Shown in pieces: positions 41,652 through 50,990 of a stretch of DNA of 64,000 bases. Origin of the DNA: ASMP01 sp964617015 (GTDB lineage: Archaea; Nanobdellota; Nanobdellia; Pacearchaeales; GW2011-AR1); assembly GCA_964617015.1 (NCBI GenBank), contig CAZTVG010000002.1, positions 30,066-94,065 of the forward strand. The letters run 5' to 3'. The notes below the pieces were generated by a model that had not been told where the DNA came from, did not search any database, and saw only the letters and a program-made list of their open reading frames with translations. Positions within the stretch are counted from its first letter, which is position 1. Each line of letters starts with the position of its first letter. A program made the translations under genes and the position numbers.

Positions 41652-42389
41652 ATGTCAAGAAAAATCTCTGATAAAACAAAGCAATTAATACAAAAATTGC
41701 ATAATAAAGGTTTAAGTGTTAGAGAAATAGCTAGAAAAGTTAATGTTTCTTATCCAATAGTATGGGAATATACAAAGGCGAAGAAAAGAGGGTTTAAATC
41801 TTACAGTGAGTATCGAGAGTATTTAGTTAAAAAAAGAGGGTTTGAATCATTAAGTGAGTATAATGAAGATTTAGCTAGAAAGAAAGGGTTTGGATCATAT
41901 AATAAGTATCGGGAATATTTAGCTAGACAGAGAGGGTTTGAATCATTTTATGAATATCAGAATCATTTAGCTAGACAAAAAGGGTTTGGATCTTACAGTG
42001 AGTATCAAGAATGTTTAGTTAATCAGAGAGGGTTTGGATCATATAATAAGTATCAAAAATATTTAGCTAGACAAAAAGGGTTTGAATCATTAAGTGAGTA
42101 TCAAGAAAATTTAGTTAGACAGAGAGGGTTTGAGTCATTAAGTGAGTATCATGAGCATTTAGCTAAACAAAGACAAAAAAGACCTGAAAATCGAGAATTA
42201 AGCGACTTAATAAAAAGAAGTTTGAAAAAGCTTGGAAAAAATCAATCCTGGCTAGCTAGTCAAATAAAGGTTTCAAGAGAATCTGTTTCTAAGTATGCAC
42301 AAGGAAAAAGAACACCAAATAGAGAAAAATTAAAAAGATTGTTTTCTGTACTTGATGTTCCATACAGAACTTTAGATGATTTATTGTAA
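41652..42389 (+). CDS. Two-HTH protein with eight 16-residue repeats
   Basis: 245 residues. N-terminal resolvase-like HTH (residues 5-42, KGLSVREIARKVNVSYPIVW). Residues 45-172 are eight tandem 16-residue repeats of consensus (Q/K)RGFESLSEYQEYLAR. C-terminal XRE-type HTH (about 185-240, LGKNQSWLASQIKVSRESVS and KYAQGKRTPNREKLKRLFSV). Two DNA-binding ends joined by an alpha-helical repeat rod suggest a DNA-bridging or operator-spanning regulator. Function unknown. Confidence 0.7.
   Translation: MSRKISDKTKQLIQKLHNKGLSVREIARKVNVSYPIVWEYTKAKKRGFKSYSEYREYLVKKRGFESLSEYNEDLARKKGFGSYNKYREYLARQRGFESFYEYQNHLARQKGFGSYSEYQECLVNQRGFGSYNKYQKYLARQKGFESLSEYQENLVRQRGFESLSEYHEHLAKQRQKRPENRELSDLIKRSLKKLGKNQSWLASQIKVSRESVSKYAQGKRTPNREKLKRLFSVLDVPYRTLDDLL
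41784..42167 (+). repeat. Eight 48-bp tandem coding repeats
   Basis: In-frame repeats inside the HTH gene. GGGTTT(G/A)(A/G)ATC and GAGTATC recur every 48 bp; copies differ at third positions and a few codons, so they are not recent perfect duplications throughout. Confidence 0.85.
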
Positions 42390-42397
42390 GATAATTA

Positions 42398-43297
42398 TTA
42401 AAAAATCAGATAACTAACCAAGATTCCTGCGAAAATTCCTCCTGTGATGAAAGGCATTGCAGGATAAAACTTCCTTTTTTCTGCAAAGAAGAATAAATAT
42501 GCCAGGCCGAGAGTTGCTCCCAGAGCAACAAGCAAGGCAGACACAATTCCCAGTGTCTTAAGCATAACACCTGCAGCGATTATCGGAAAGACTATGTCTC
42601 CTCCCCCAAGAATTGCCACATTTATCTTAATTTTCTTTTTGTTAAGCTGTGACCTGCTTAAGGTCTTCTTTAATTTTGCTATTCTGATTTTGACGTTTTT
42701 TGAGAGATAAGGGACAAAAAATCCTGAAAAAATCTTTAATTGTTTGATTTGATATTTTGCCATTTTCTGCATAATTCCTGAGTGCCAGACAGCCCAGATA
42801 TCATAGATGGAAATCAAGACCAAAAGCCCTACAATGGTGAGCACATTCAAGATTGGAACAAAAACAGCTGCAATCCCAGGATAAATCAGAAGTTCTGTAA
42901 AGTTATGGACAAGAAAATTTCTTCCATAAATCTTTATGAACGCAAGAGGAAGAGCTATGAGAAGGGAAAAAGTTAAAGCATAGTTGAGGGGAGAAAGAAC
43001 ACTAAAGAAAAATATTGAAAGTGCAAGCAAAACAACAACAAAAAACCAGAGCCTTAAAACAAACTCAATTTTAAATCTTGTCAGAAAGAAGAACAAAAGA
43101 ATCGCTATGATGAATGCTGTTATTATTACTGGAAAAATGCTGTAGTAATCAGATTCTTTCTCTATTTTAGGGGGCTCTAATCCGAATGGAAGCACGTTGT
43201 CAGGGACAAGATAATGATTAACAGTATAAATCCCTATCATCTGAGTCACAATAAACATTACCAGAAGAATAGCTGTAATTTTCAGATTATGTTTCAT
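42398..43297 (-). CDS. Presenilin-like (PSH/SPP-type) intramembrane aspartyl protease
   Basis: 299 residues, about nine hydrophobic helices. The catalytic aspartates lie in SIYDIW (YD, Asp166) and ILGGGDIVF (GxGD variant, Asp234); FYPAMPF (279-283) replaces the usual PAL. Archaeal presenilin homologues cleave within membrane helices, for example leftover signal peptides. Its GxGD fold is related to the prepilin peptidases, none of which is seen next to the pilus locus. Overlaps the upstream 73-aa gene by 4 nt. Confidence 0.88.
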   Translation of the reverse strand: MKHNLKITAILLVMFIVTQMIGIYTVNHYLVPDNVLPFGLEPPKIEKESDYYSIFPVIITAFIIAILLFFFLTRFKIEFVLRLWFFVVVLLALSIFFFSVLSPLNYALTFSLLIALPLAFIKIYGRNFLVHNFTELLIYPGIAAVFVPILNVLTIVGLLVLISIYDIWAVWHSGIMQKMAKYQIKQLKIFSGFFVPYLSKNVKIRIAKLKKTLSRSQLNKKKIKINVAILGGGDIVFPIIAAGVMLKTLGIVSALLVALGATLGLAYLFFFAEKRKFYPAMPFITGGIFAGILVSYLIF

Positions 43298-43515
43298 ATT
43301 AATTTAGCAATAAGTTTTTTAGTTGAAAACAAAATAAAGATGCCAATCAGGACAGATATCCACAAGCTAAGTTCATGCCTGTTCGGAAACAAATAAATGT
43401 CCAAAAGCCCCCATGTACCTCTCCAGAAAGCAACAATAGCAAATCCTAAAAAGATTGCCTTAAAGACTTTCTTCAGTGTTCTCTCATTTTTCCCCTCTTT
43501 TTTACCTTTCATCAT
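43294..43515 (-). CDS. Small two-TM membrane protein
   Basis: 73 residues. Basic start (MMKGKKEGKNERTLKK), then hydrophobic helices at about 17-37 and 50-66. It overlaps the presenilin-like gene by 4 nt and may be a partner subunit. Family not recognised. Confidence 0.6.
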   Translation of the reverse strand: MMKGKKEGKNERTLKKVFKAIFLGFAIVAFWRGTWGLLDIYLFPNRHELSLWISVLIGIFILFSTKKLIAKLI

Positions 43516-43544
43516 ATCTCATACAAAAAAAGAACTTTTAAGTT

Positions 43545-45428
43545 TTATCTGAGCCTCACTGTTTCTAAAATTCTCGGAACATTTGTTTCCACGCGGTTAA
43601 GTTTGTAGAGCGCTGAGGCAATATCAAGGCACTTGGAAACTTCTCCATGGTTTATCATAATTCTTTTTGGTTTTGGCCTCATGTTGTTAAAAAAAGACAT
43701 TATTTCATTTCTTCCGGCGTGAGCGCTTAAACCGTCAATAGTGTGAACCTCAAATTTCACGTCAACAGTTTCCTCGCGGCCATCAACACTCATTTTTGTT
43801 TCCTTTAATCCTTCCTGAACCTGTCTTCCCAAACTTCCTACTCCCTGATAGCATACAAAAATTAGTGAGTTCTTTTCATTTCCTGCAAACTCCCTGAAAT
43901 ATTCGACAGAAGCCCCTCCAACAAGCATGCCTGATGTTGCAAGAACAAGACATGGTTCCCCTTCTATAACTTTTTTTCTTTCCTGGGGTGAACCAACACG
44001 GGAAAAGATATCTGAAACAAAAGGATTTTTTTCCTGAAAAATAGATGTGCGGACACTATTGCTCAAAAAGTCAGGATAAGCTGTATGAATTGCATTGATG
44101 TCCCAAATCATTCCATCTATGTAAACAGGGATTTTTTTCATCTTTCCTGATTTTATTGCGTCTTCTATGATGAGTATTGTCTCCTGGGCACGGCCAAGTC
44201 CGAGTTCTGGAATCAAAACCTTGCCGCCTCTTTCAATTGTTTTTTTTATTAAATCAAGCAGTTTTCCCTCTGATTCAATTCTCGGAGGCAGGATGTCATA
44301 TTTTGCACCATATGTTGCTTCTGTAAGAACTGACTCTACTCTCGGGAAGCTGTTTATTGCAGGATCGAGAAGCCTTGTTTTTGCGTACTTGTAATCTGCT
44401 GTATAGATAAAATTATGCAGGCCATTGCCGATGTTGAAGTGAACCATTGCGCTGCCAAGGGCGTGTCCTGAATTGTAGAAAGTCATCCTTATATCAGGCG
44501 TTATGTCCGTAACTTCATTGAAGTTCAGACAGATGGTATGTTTTACCATTTCTTTTATGTCTTTTGAATTAAAGAGGGGTGTTGCTGCCTGCTTGTATGC
44601 AACTCCTATAAAGTCCAGAGACATGAGAGCTGCAAGATCCATTGTCGGATGGGTCATATAAGTTGGTCCTCTGTATCCCATCTTGTAAAGATAAGGAAGT
44701 AAACCAACATGGTCAAGATGTGCGTGGCTTAATACAATGGCATCCAGTTCACTTATATTAAATTCAGGAATATCAAAATAAGGAAATCTTTCTTTTCCCT
44801 GGCTTGCCACATCTATCCCGCAGTCAATAAGGACCTTTGAATTTGGTGTCTGAAGAAGCAGACAGCTTCTGCCTACCTGCCTTGCCCCACCCAGGAAAGT
44901 CAATCTTATCCATTCCTCGACCTTCTCGGGGTTCCATTCTTTGTAAATCTTTTTCCCGATGTTGTTCAAAAATCTTCTTCTGTAATTGTTGTTTGCATAA
45001 AGAACTTCCCTTATGCTCTCTGTTATCTGGCTTTTTATTGCAGGAGATCTCTGAATCTGCGGCGTCCATAGTGTGATTCTCTTTATTTCATTCAGTATAG
45101 AACCCTGTTTTCCTATGACCATTCCAGGCCTCTTCGCCTCTATTACAACAATGCTCCTGTGGAAGTCAAAAATAATATTTGTGATTTCGGCTTCTTCAGG
45201 AACAATTCTTTTTATCTCTGCCTGTGTTTTTTCCTGCTCAGGAAGAATTTTCTGGTCTGCCCTCAGCTCTATTCTTTTCTTCAGTTCATCAACTATTTCT
45301 TTTATTTTTCCTTCTCCTTCTCTGAAGAATTTTTCATTGTCTGTATAAAGAACAATATTGGCTCCCTCAAAATTAGCCTCTGTAATACTGCTCTGCAACT
45401 TGTTTGTTATATGTTTCAGAATGTCCAT
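43545..45428 (-). CDS. aCPSF1 (FttA) beta-CASP ribonuclease, transcription termination factor
   Basis: 627 residues. Two N-terminal KH-type domains (about 1-145; VIEAKRPGMVIGKQGSILNE) precede the metallo-beta-lactamase core with LSHAHLDHVGLLP (HxHxDH), and the beta-CASP insert (RGGKVLIPELGLGRAQETIL), ending in LSAHAGRNEI and INHGE. This architecture is specific to the archaeal CPSF73 homologue that ends transcription and cleaves RNA 3' ends. Leaderless start likely. Confidence 0.96.
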   Translation of the reverse strand: MDILKHITNKLQSSITEANFEGANIVLYTDNEKFFREGEGKIKEIVDELKKRIELRADQKILPEQEKTQAEIKRIVPEEAEITNIIFDFHRSIVVIEAKRPGMVIGKQGSILNEIKRITLWTPQIQRSPAIKSQITESIREVLYANNNYRRRFLNNIGKKIYKEWNPEKVEEWIRLTFLGGARQVGRSCLLLQTPNSKVLIDCGIDVASQGKERFPYFDIPEFNISELDAIVLSHAHLDHVGLLPYLYKMGYRGPTYMTHPTMDLAALMSLDFIGVAYKQAATPLFNSKDIKEMVKHTICLNFNEVTDITPDIRMTFYNSGHALGSAMVHFNIGNGLHNFIYTADYKYAKTRLLDPAINSFPRVESVLTEATYGAKYDILPPRIESEGKLLDLIKKTIERGGKVLIPELGLGRAQETILIIEDAIKSGKMKKIPVYIDGMIWDINAIHTAYPDFLSNSVRTSIFQEKNPFVSDIFSRVGSPQERKKVIEGEPCLVLATSGMLVGGASVEYFREFAGNEKNSLIFVCYQGVGSLGRQVQEGLKETKMSVDGREETVDVKFEVHTIDGLSAHAGRNEIMSFFNNMRPKPKRIMINHGEVSKCLDIASALYKLNRVETNVPRILETVRLR

Positions 45429-45553
45429 CTTTTATTATTTTAAAAATCTAAAATTGTAAGTATTGTCAAGAGTATAAAGCGAATTGATTTGTAATTGGTA
45501 TTTTTAATGATATTGTTATATTAATTATTCTGGTTTTAACAGATAGTTTATGA

Positions 45554-46240
45554 TTACTTCTTTCTCTCTCTGTATTCATGAACAATTTCATGCTCAACCG
45601 CTTTCTTGATTCCGTCTTTTGTTATAGTAAAAACATCAATTCCATATCCAGAACCAATGTCTCTCTGTGTTGAAGCCTTTACAGCTTCAATAGCAAGCTC
45701 CACACCTTCCTTGACAGACATATTTTCCTTATACTGTCTTTCCAGAAGTCCAAGAACATAAGGCATTCCAGAACCAAAATTTGCGTCATAATCTTCTACT
45801 TTAACAACACTGCCTGCAGGTTCTATTGTGTATAATTCTGTAGAGCCATCTTCATCAAATCCTCCAATCAGAGTTCCGACAATATTTGGAATCATAGAAG
45901 ACTGTCTTATCTGAGAGTATGTTACTGTGGAAAAAAGATTTGCAGCTTGTTTTACAGTTGGTCTTGTCCTTGACCTGAGTTCCTTTAATTTAAGTTCTGC
46001 AGCAATTATTTTTACAAGTCTTTGTGAATCTGCTACTCCTCCTGTCCACGAACCAACAAGATAATCTGTTATTTGTCTTACTTTTTGCTTACTTTTATTC
46101 ACAACCAAGTTTCCTGCAGTTGTTTGCCTGTCAGCAGCCATTACAACTCCGTCTCTGCAGACTATTCCCAAGATAGTTGTTCCTGTTTTTAAAATTGAAT
46201 TTTTCAGTTCTGCATCCATTTTATTTAGTAGTATCCCCAC
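45554..46240 (-). CDS. psmB: Proteasome beta subunit
   Basis: 228 residues. Propeptide of about 20 residues (SILKTG) is removed to expose TTILGIVCRDGVVMAADR. Counting from that Thr1, Asp17 and Lys33 are present. SGMPYVLGLLE and DIGSGYGIDVFTI hold the remaining catalytic-site residues. Forms the 20S core with PsmA (53585). The true start may be ATG 46219. Confidence 0.96.
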   Translation of the reverse strand: MGILLNKMDAELKNSILKTGTTILGIVCRDGVVMAADRQTTAGNLVVNKSKQKVRQITDYLVGSWTGGVADSQRLVKIIAAELKLKELRSRTRPTVKQAANLFSTVTYSQIRQSSMIPNIVGTLIGGFDEDGSTELYTIEPAGSVVKVEDYDANFGSGMPYVLGLLERQYKENMSVKEGVELAIEAVKASTQRDIGSGYGIDVFTITKDGIKKAVEHEIVHEYRERKK

Positions 46241-46322
46241 TTAATCTTATTTAGAAAAACCTATAAATTTTAGAGAGAATGCTATTTTATAAAGTTTTCG
46301 GAAGATAGGAAAATAACAATAG

Positions 46323-46925
46323 TTATTTTTTATAGATAATCACAATATCTTCATCAGTTCCAGCTGCTTTTCTGGCTTTATCAAAAACTGCTCTCTCAAT
46401 AGGCATAAATTCTTGTGGATTATTTAATCCATGATTGTGCACATAAACATTTTGGCTATCATATCCAACTATAGGGGAAAAATGTCCTTGATAACCTTTT
46501 TCCATTCTAGATGTCACAATATTCCAATCAATAAGAACAATTGGAATGCTATCCTTTGTTACAAACCCCAAAAGTTCTTCTAAAGATAATATTTTTTCCT
46601 GTATATTTACTCCCGCCATTTTTGCATCTTCTACTAATTTTTTTGAATTTTCTGCTATATCACCATATTTTGCATAAAAATCTAATTTTAAATTCTCTTC
46701 ATTGGAAAGAACATGTTTCGAATAAAAATCTGTTCTGTGCCCTAAAGATGTAGCGGCAGTTGCCATTTGAATCGTGTAAGTACCCTTACCTTTCTTAATT
46801 CCTGTTTTTTCCTCCAAAATTTCCATTCCCGGATCCTTTCCAAAATAAGCAAGAATCATCCTTAATGCAGAAGGTCCACAGTTTAAACGAGTTGTTTGTT
46901 TAAAAAAAGGTATTTCTAATTTCAT
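46323..46925 (-). CDS. Peptidase C39-like cysteine protease
   Basis: 200 residues. Papain-type C39-like layout: Gln and Cys in FKQTTRLNCGPSALRMIL, His in GYQGHFSPIVGYD, and Asn/Asp in VYVHNHGLNNP. No signal peptide and no ABC transporter domain, so it acts in the cytosol or on unknown substrates. Such free C39-like proteins are common in DPANN genomes. Monocistronic. Confidence 0.8.
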   Translation of the reverse strand: MKLEIPFFKQTTRLNCGPSALRMILAYFGKDPGMEILEEKTGIKKGKGTYTIQMATAATSLGHRTDFYSKHVLSNEENLKLDFYAKYGDIAENSKKLVEDAKMAGVNIQEKILSLEELLGFVTKDSIPIVLIDWNIVTSRMEKGYQGHFSPIVGYDSQNVYVHNHGLNNPQEFMPIERAVFDKARKAAGTDEDIVIIYKK

Positions 46926-46959
46926 GATAAAAGATAAATATTTCTGATTATAAATTTAT

Positions 46960-49023
46960 CTAAGTGATAAAATTCTCAGAAACAATCTTTGAAACACCGT
47001 GCTCTTTTTTGAACCTTATCACATTTTCCACAAAGCTCTCGATTTTTTGCTCATGACTCACAATTATAAGCTGTTTGACTTCAAGCTGCCTCAGAACATC
47101 CCTCATCTTGTCAAGTTGCTGTTCTGAAAAACCATCGGTGGGTTCATCAAGAATTATGATATCATGTGTTTTTATCCTGCTAAGAAGTGAGTTCAAGACC
47201 TGATTCAGAGACAAGCGATAGGCCAGGGCGATTGCTGTTCTTTCACCTCCTGAAAGATAAGGGTAATCAATTTCATAATCCTGACTTTCCACTATTGGCG
47301 TGAAATCGTCATCAAGCCTTACTTCAAAAGTTTCAGATACAAGCATGGAAAACCACCTGGCAAAAAGTTTTGAGAAATCTGTTTTAAGTTTAATCATGAC
47401 CTTTTTTTCAATAAGGGAGACAAGGAAAGTAAAATTTTTTGAAAGCCATGACTCAAGTTTTGTGAGGTAAATAAGCTTCTCTCTTATTTCCCCTGTTTTT
47501 TTTATTCTTTCCCTGAGTTCTTCTGTATATCTCGAGAAAACCTCAATTTCCTTTTTCAGTTCTGCTACTTTTATTTCTGCCATTCTTTCCTCATTCAGGG
47601 ATTCTTCAAATTCTTTTTGTTTTTCCTTAAAAAGATTCTCAAATTTGCTTAATTCAAAAACAGACATACTTAAAACTTCTGTATGCTGATTTAAAATTTC
47701 TATGTCTTTTTGAATCAGCCCGTTTAATCTTTGAATTTCTTCAAGCCTTTTTCCTTTTTCTTCAAGTTCCCGAAGCATTATCTTTAGCAAATTAAATTCA
47801 TTTAATTGTTTTTCTTTTGAAAATATGTGTTCATAAACTTTTGTGATAGCTTCGAGGATGGTTTTCTTTTCAGAAGTTAGCTTTTCCAATTTTTTGGAAT
47901 TTTCAGAGATATCCAAATCAATATTATTGAGAACATTGCTCTTGTATACAGGTTCAACATTTTGCAGGCATGTGGGACATATTTCTATTTCTCTTATCTT
48001 GCTTTTTACAGCCTCATTTTCCTGATTTTTGAGGTTCAGAGAATTAATTTGAGAAGTTATTTTCAGGTTTTCCTCATTCAGTTGTTCTTTTTCTTTTTTT
48101 CTCAAATCTATCTGCTGTTCAAGCTCTTTACCTTCTTCCTCATTAAATTTTAAATCTAAAAGCTCTTTTATCTGTGATTCAATCTGTCCTGAAAGCCTTG
48201 TGTTATTCAAAAGAGTTTCTTTCTTGTTTGAAATCATTATTTTTGTTTTTTCAATTTCCTGCTGCAGTTTGTTTCTTTCTTCTATTTTTCTGGCAGTCTC
48301 ATCTTTCCCTTCCTGAATTTTTTTTCTCTTCTCTATTTTAAGGAAGAGCTCTTTTTCAACAGAAGCAAGATTATAGTGCTTGGCCTCCAGTTCGTCCTCT
48401 TTTGAAGCAAGATTTGCCTTGTCCTGTTCAAGATATTCAATCTGTCCTTCCTTTAGTCTTTTTTCTTCTCTGAGTTTTGAAGCCAACGTTGATACATTTT
48501 CAAGAATTTTTTTATATTTGTCTATTCCAAAAACATGTCTCAAGGTATTCATCCTTGTTTCAGGATCTTCAAGAATTATCTGTTTCATTTCTTCCTGCGG
48601 CGTGTAAACAGTAAATTTGTAAAGAATGTTCTGTTTTTTAGAAAACTCCCGCGGATAACCAAGAATCCCAAGAACCTTGTCTTTTAGTTCTGTAACAGAA
48701 AATTCACGTTTTTCTCCGTCAATAGTTATTGCGCAGTAATCCTGGGAAACTGTTTTCCCTCTTTTTAGGGTTCTTTCCACAATCACGTTTTTGTTGCCGA
48801 CTTCAAATTCAAGAACAACGCCCCCTTCTTTTTCTCCGTTTCTCAGCAAAGAAGTCCCCCTCTGTCCTGGCTGTAATCCAAATAAGGCAAATTCAATTCC
48901 TATAAGAATAGATGTCTTTCCTGAACCGACATCTCCTGAAAGTAAAGTAGAGCCTCCAGGAAATACAATTTCCTGATTTTTGTAACTTCTTATATTGTTC
49001 AGGATAATTCTTTTAAGTATCAT
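46960..49023 (-). CDS. rad50: Rad50-like SMC ATPase
   Basis: 687 residues, on the short side for Rad50. Walker A LLSGDVGSGKTSILIGIE, long antiparallel coiled coils, a zinc hook CPTC (about residue 345), signature LSGGERTAIALAYRL and Walker B IIILDEPTDGF. With Mre11 it processes DNA double-strand breaks. Mre11 is the upstream gene. HerA and NurA, often with them in archaea, are not in the window. Confidence 0.93.
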   Translation of the reverse strand: MILKRIILNNIRSYKNQEIVFPGGSTLLSGDVGSGKTSILIGIEFALFGLQPGQRGTSLLRNGEKEGGVVLEFEVGNKNVIVERTLKRGKTVSQDYCAITIDGEKREFSVTELKDKVLGILGYPREFSKKQNILYKFTVYTPQEEMKQIILEDPETRMNTLRHVFGIDKYKKILENVSTLASKLREEKRLKEGQIEYLEQDKANLASKEDELEAKHYNLASVEKELFLKIEKRKKIQEGKDETARKIEERNKLQQEIEKTKIMISNKKETLLNNTRLSGQIESQIKELLDLKFNEEEGKELEQQIDLRKKEKEQLNEENLKITSQINSLNLKNQENEAVKSKIREIEICPTCLQNVEPVYKSNVLNNIDLDISENSKKLEKLTSEKKTILEAITKVYEHIFSKEKQLNEFNLLKIMLRELEEKGKRLEEIQRLNGLIQKDIEILNQHTEVLSMSVFELSKFENLFKEKQKEFEESLNEERMAEIKVAELKKEIEVFSRYTEELRERIKKTGEIREKLIYLTKLESWLSKNFTFLVSLIEKKVMIKLKTDFSKLFARWFSMLVSETFEVRLDDDFTPIVESQDYEIDYPYLSGGERTAIALAYRLSLNQVLNSLLSRIKTHDIIILDEPTDGFSEQQLDKMRDVLRQLEVKQLIIVSHEQKIESFVENVIRFKKEHGVSKIVSENFIT

Positions 49024-49158
49024 TCTTATTTTAATTTGTCACTATCGCAGATTTGATTTGGACCTTTGATATAATACATATTTTTATCAAATACCACATT
49101 TACTTATGCTCAACTTTATTTTTCATTAACATTTTTCCTGTTTTCTCTTAATATAAAT

Positions 49159-50319
49159 TTAAAAGCTTAAAATTTTTTTAGTTTCATCCAAAAGCCTTCT
49201 TGTAAAACTTTCTGTTGTCTCGCCTTCCTGTTTTTCCGTGGAGAGAGAATTCATTAAATAGGGAATTGTTTTATTAAAGTCTGAGGAATTTTGTCCTGAA
49301 TAAAGTTTTATGGTTTCTTCTTCAATGTTTTCTGTTTCCCCAACCTCAACTTCAAGATCTGTTTCTTTTGTTTTCAGTTCATGTGTGTTTCGCAGTAAAA
49401 AGTATGCGTTTTTCTTTTTTACAGCTTCTTCTATTTGTGAGAATTTTATATCTGAATTTTTGCCGCTTTCCAGGACTCCCCTGATTCTCAGGAGGACTAT
49501 CTTGTCTTCTATGTTTCTTTTTTCAAGTTCGGAAATTATTTTCCCTGTTGCCAGAAGGGCATTCTTTACCTCTATGTTCAGTGAAACAACTTGTTTTATT
49601 TTCAGTTCAATTTTTTTGAGGTTAATCTCATTATCAGTATCAACTATATAGAATCTTCCGTGCTCGAGATATTCAAGTTCCTGAAAGTTGTTTGGGAAGA
49701 CAGGGCCTGGGTAGACAAAGTTTTCATACTGAAAATCTATGTGCAGGTGTCCCATAGCATAATAATCTGCAGAAGGTACTCTTGAAGTTTCCAGAGCATC
49801 TATTGGTAAATCTCCTTTTGCCTTGTCAATTGTTGTGTGAAGCATGAATATCTTAAACATTCCCGGAGACTCATTCAGTTTAACTCTTCTCAGATCCCCT
49901 ATTTCCATATTAGATGTTTTTCCAGGATAGCCATAAATTGCAACTCCTTTGTAAATTGTGGGATTTAAAAGTATCTTTCCGTCTTTTTCTTCGAAATCCG
50001 CCACGTTCTTGCAGAATCCTGCCTTCTCAAGAACGTCAAGAAAGGTTTTTCCAGAGACAGAGTAATCATGAGAGCCAGCTATGATAAAGCAGGGAATCTT
50101 TGCATCTTTGAGTTTTTTGAATTCAGCAAAAGCTTCTTTAAGGATATCTATTGGAGGGAATGCTGAATCAAATAAATCGCCGGCTATTAAAACAAACTCA
50201 ACTTTCTCTTTTATGCAGGTTTCCATGGCTTTCTTGAATGAAAGCATGTTTAATTCCTGAAGCGGCTGCTGTTTCCAGCCTCCAAGATGAACGTCAGCTA
50301 TATGTGCAAATTTCACCAT
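49159..50319 (-). CDS. mre11: Mre11-like DNA repair nuclease
   Basis: 386 residues. Calcineurin-like phosphoesterase motifs in order: ADVHLGG, AGDLFDSA, AGSHDYSV (GSHD for GNHD), MLHTT and MGHLHIDF. Capping domain and a C-terminal Rad50-binding helical region follow. Cuts broken DNA ends with Rad50, whose gene starts 135 nt downstream. Confidence 0.92.
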   Translation of the reverse strand: MVKFAHIADVHLGGWKQQPLQELNMLSFKKAMETCIKEKVEFVLIAGDLFDSAFPPIDILKEAFAEFKKLKDAKIPCFIIAGSHDYSVSGKTFLDVLEKAGFCKNVADFEEKDGKILLNPTIYKGVAIYGYPGKTSNMEIGDLRRVKLNESPGMFKIFMLHTTIDKAKGDLPIDALETSRVPSADYYAMGHLHIDFQYENFVYPGPVFPNNFQELEYLEHGRFYIVDTDNEINLKKIELKIKQVVSLNIEVKNALLATGKIISELEKRNIEDKIVLLRIRGVLESGKNSDIKFSQIEEAVKKKNAYFLLRNTHELKTKETDLEVEVGETENIEEETIKLYSGQNSSDFNKTIPYLMNSLSTEKQEGETTESFTRRLLDETKKILSF

Positions 50320-50458
50320 TTTACAAATTTAAAAGCATCTGAGAAGTATATAAAATTGATTGTGGTATAATTCAATCAATTTTGTGAGATTTTTATTTTA
50401 TCCTTATTATTTGATACTTAGTTTAATTCCAATAATCTTGTCAAATTCAGACCAACAA

Positions 50459-50947
50459 CTATAAAATACTGTTAAAAAATTCTGTCAGCTCATTCTTAAA
50501 CAAGAAGACAGCTATCAAAACACCAATTAAGGATAAAAGGAAGAAGATAAGGATGAAAGTAATTATTGCGCCAAAAGGTCTTGGCTTTTCCCCATAACCT
50601 GAAACTTTCTGAATTGTTCCTGAAGGTGATTGCAGATAAACGGATTGGATTGGTTGAACAGGAACAGGTGGTTGTAGCTGGAGTGGTTGGAGTGGCTGGG
50701 CATAAACAGGTTGAAGTGGCTGTGGTTGCTGAACAGGAGAAGTTGGAGGAATTGCAGCAGGTTGCCTGATTGGCTGGGTTTGCTGAAATTGCGGAGTCTG
50801 CAAAGCTCTGGCAGCTTCTTCAATATCTTTTTTAAGATAGCCTGCATTATAAAAACTCATCATGGCTTTTCTCAGGGGCTCTCCTTTTGCAACTGCTACC
50901 CTCAAACCCTCAATGATTTCTTCTCTCACCATATCAAGGCAAAGCAT
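50459..50947 (-). CDS. Pro/Gln-rich single-TM protein
   Basis: 162 residues. N-terminal helical domain of about 45 residues (REEIIEGLRVAVAKGEPLRK, then YNAGYLKKDIEEAARAL) is a UBA/HTH-like unit seen in other DPANN proteins with a TM. A long Pro/Gln linker (QPLQPVYAQPLQPLQLQPP) leads to a TM helix (IITFILIFFLLSLIGVLIAV). ATG 50932 is an alternative start. Role unknown. Confidence 0.6.
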   Translation of the reverse strand: MLCLDMVREEIIEGLRVAVAKGEPLRKAMMSFYNAGYLKKDIEEAARALQTPQFQQTQPIRQPAAIPPTSPVQQPQPLQPVYAQPLQPLQLQPPVPVQPIQSVYLQSPSGTIQKVSGYGEKPRPFGAIITFILIFFLLSLIGVLIAVFLFKNELTEFFNSIL

Positions 50948-50990
50948 ATTTGCTTTAAAAATTATTTCTTATGGTTTTTTAATATTGTAG

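Noticed and set aside
41784..42167. Possible CRISPR array because of regular 48-bp spacing
   Set aside because: The repeats are contiguous, coding, in frame and lack unique spacers.
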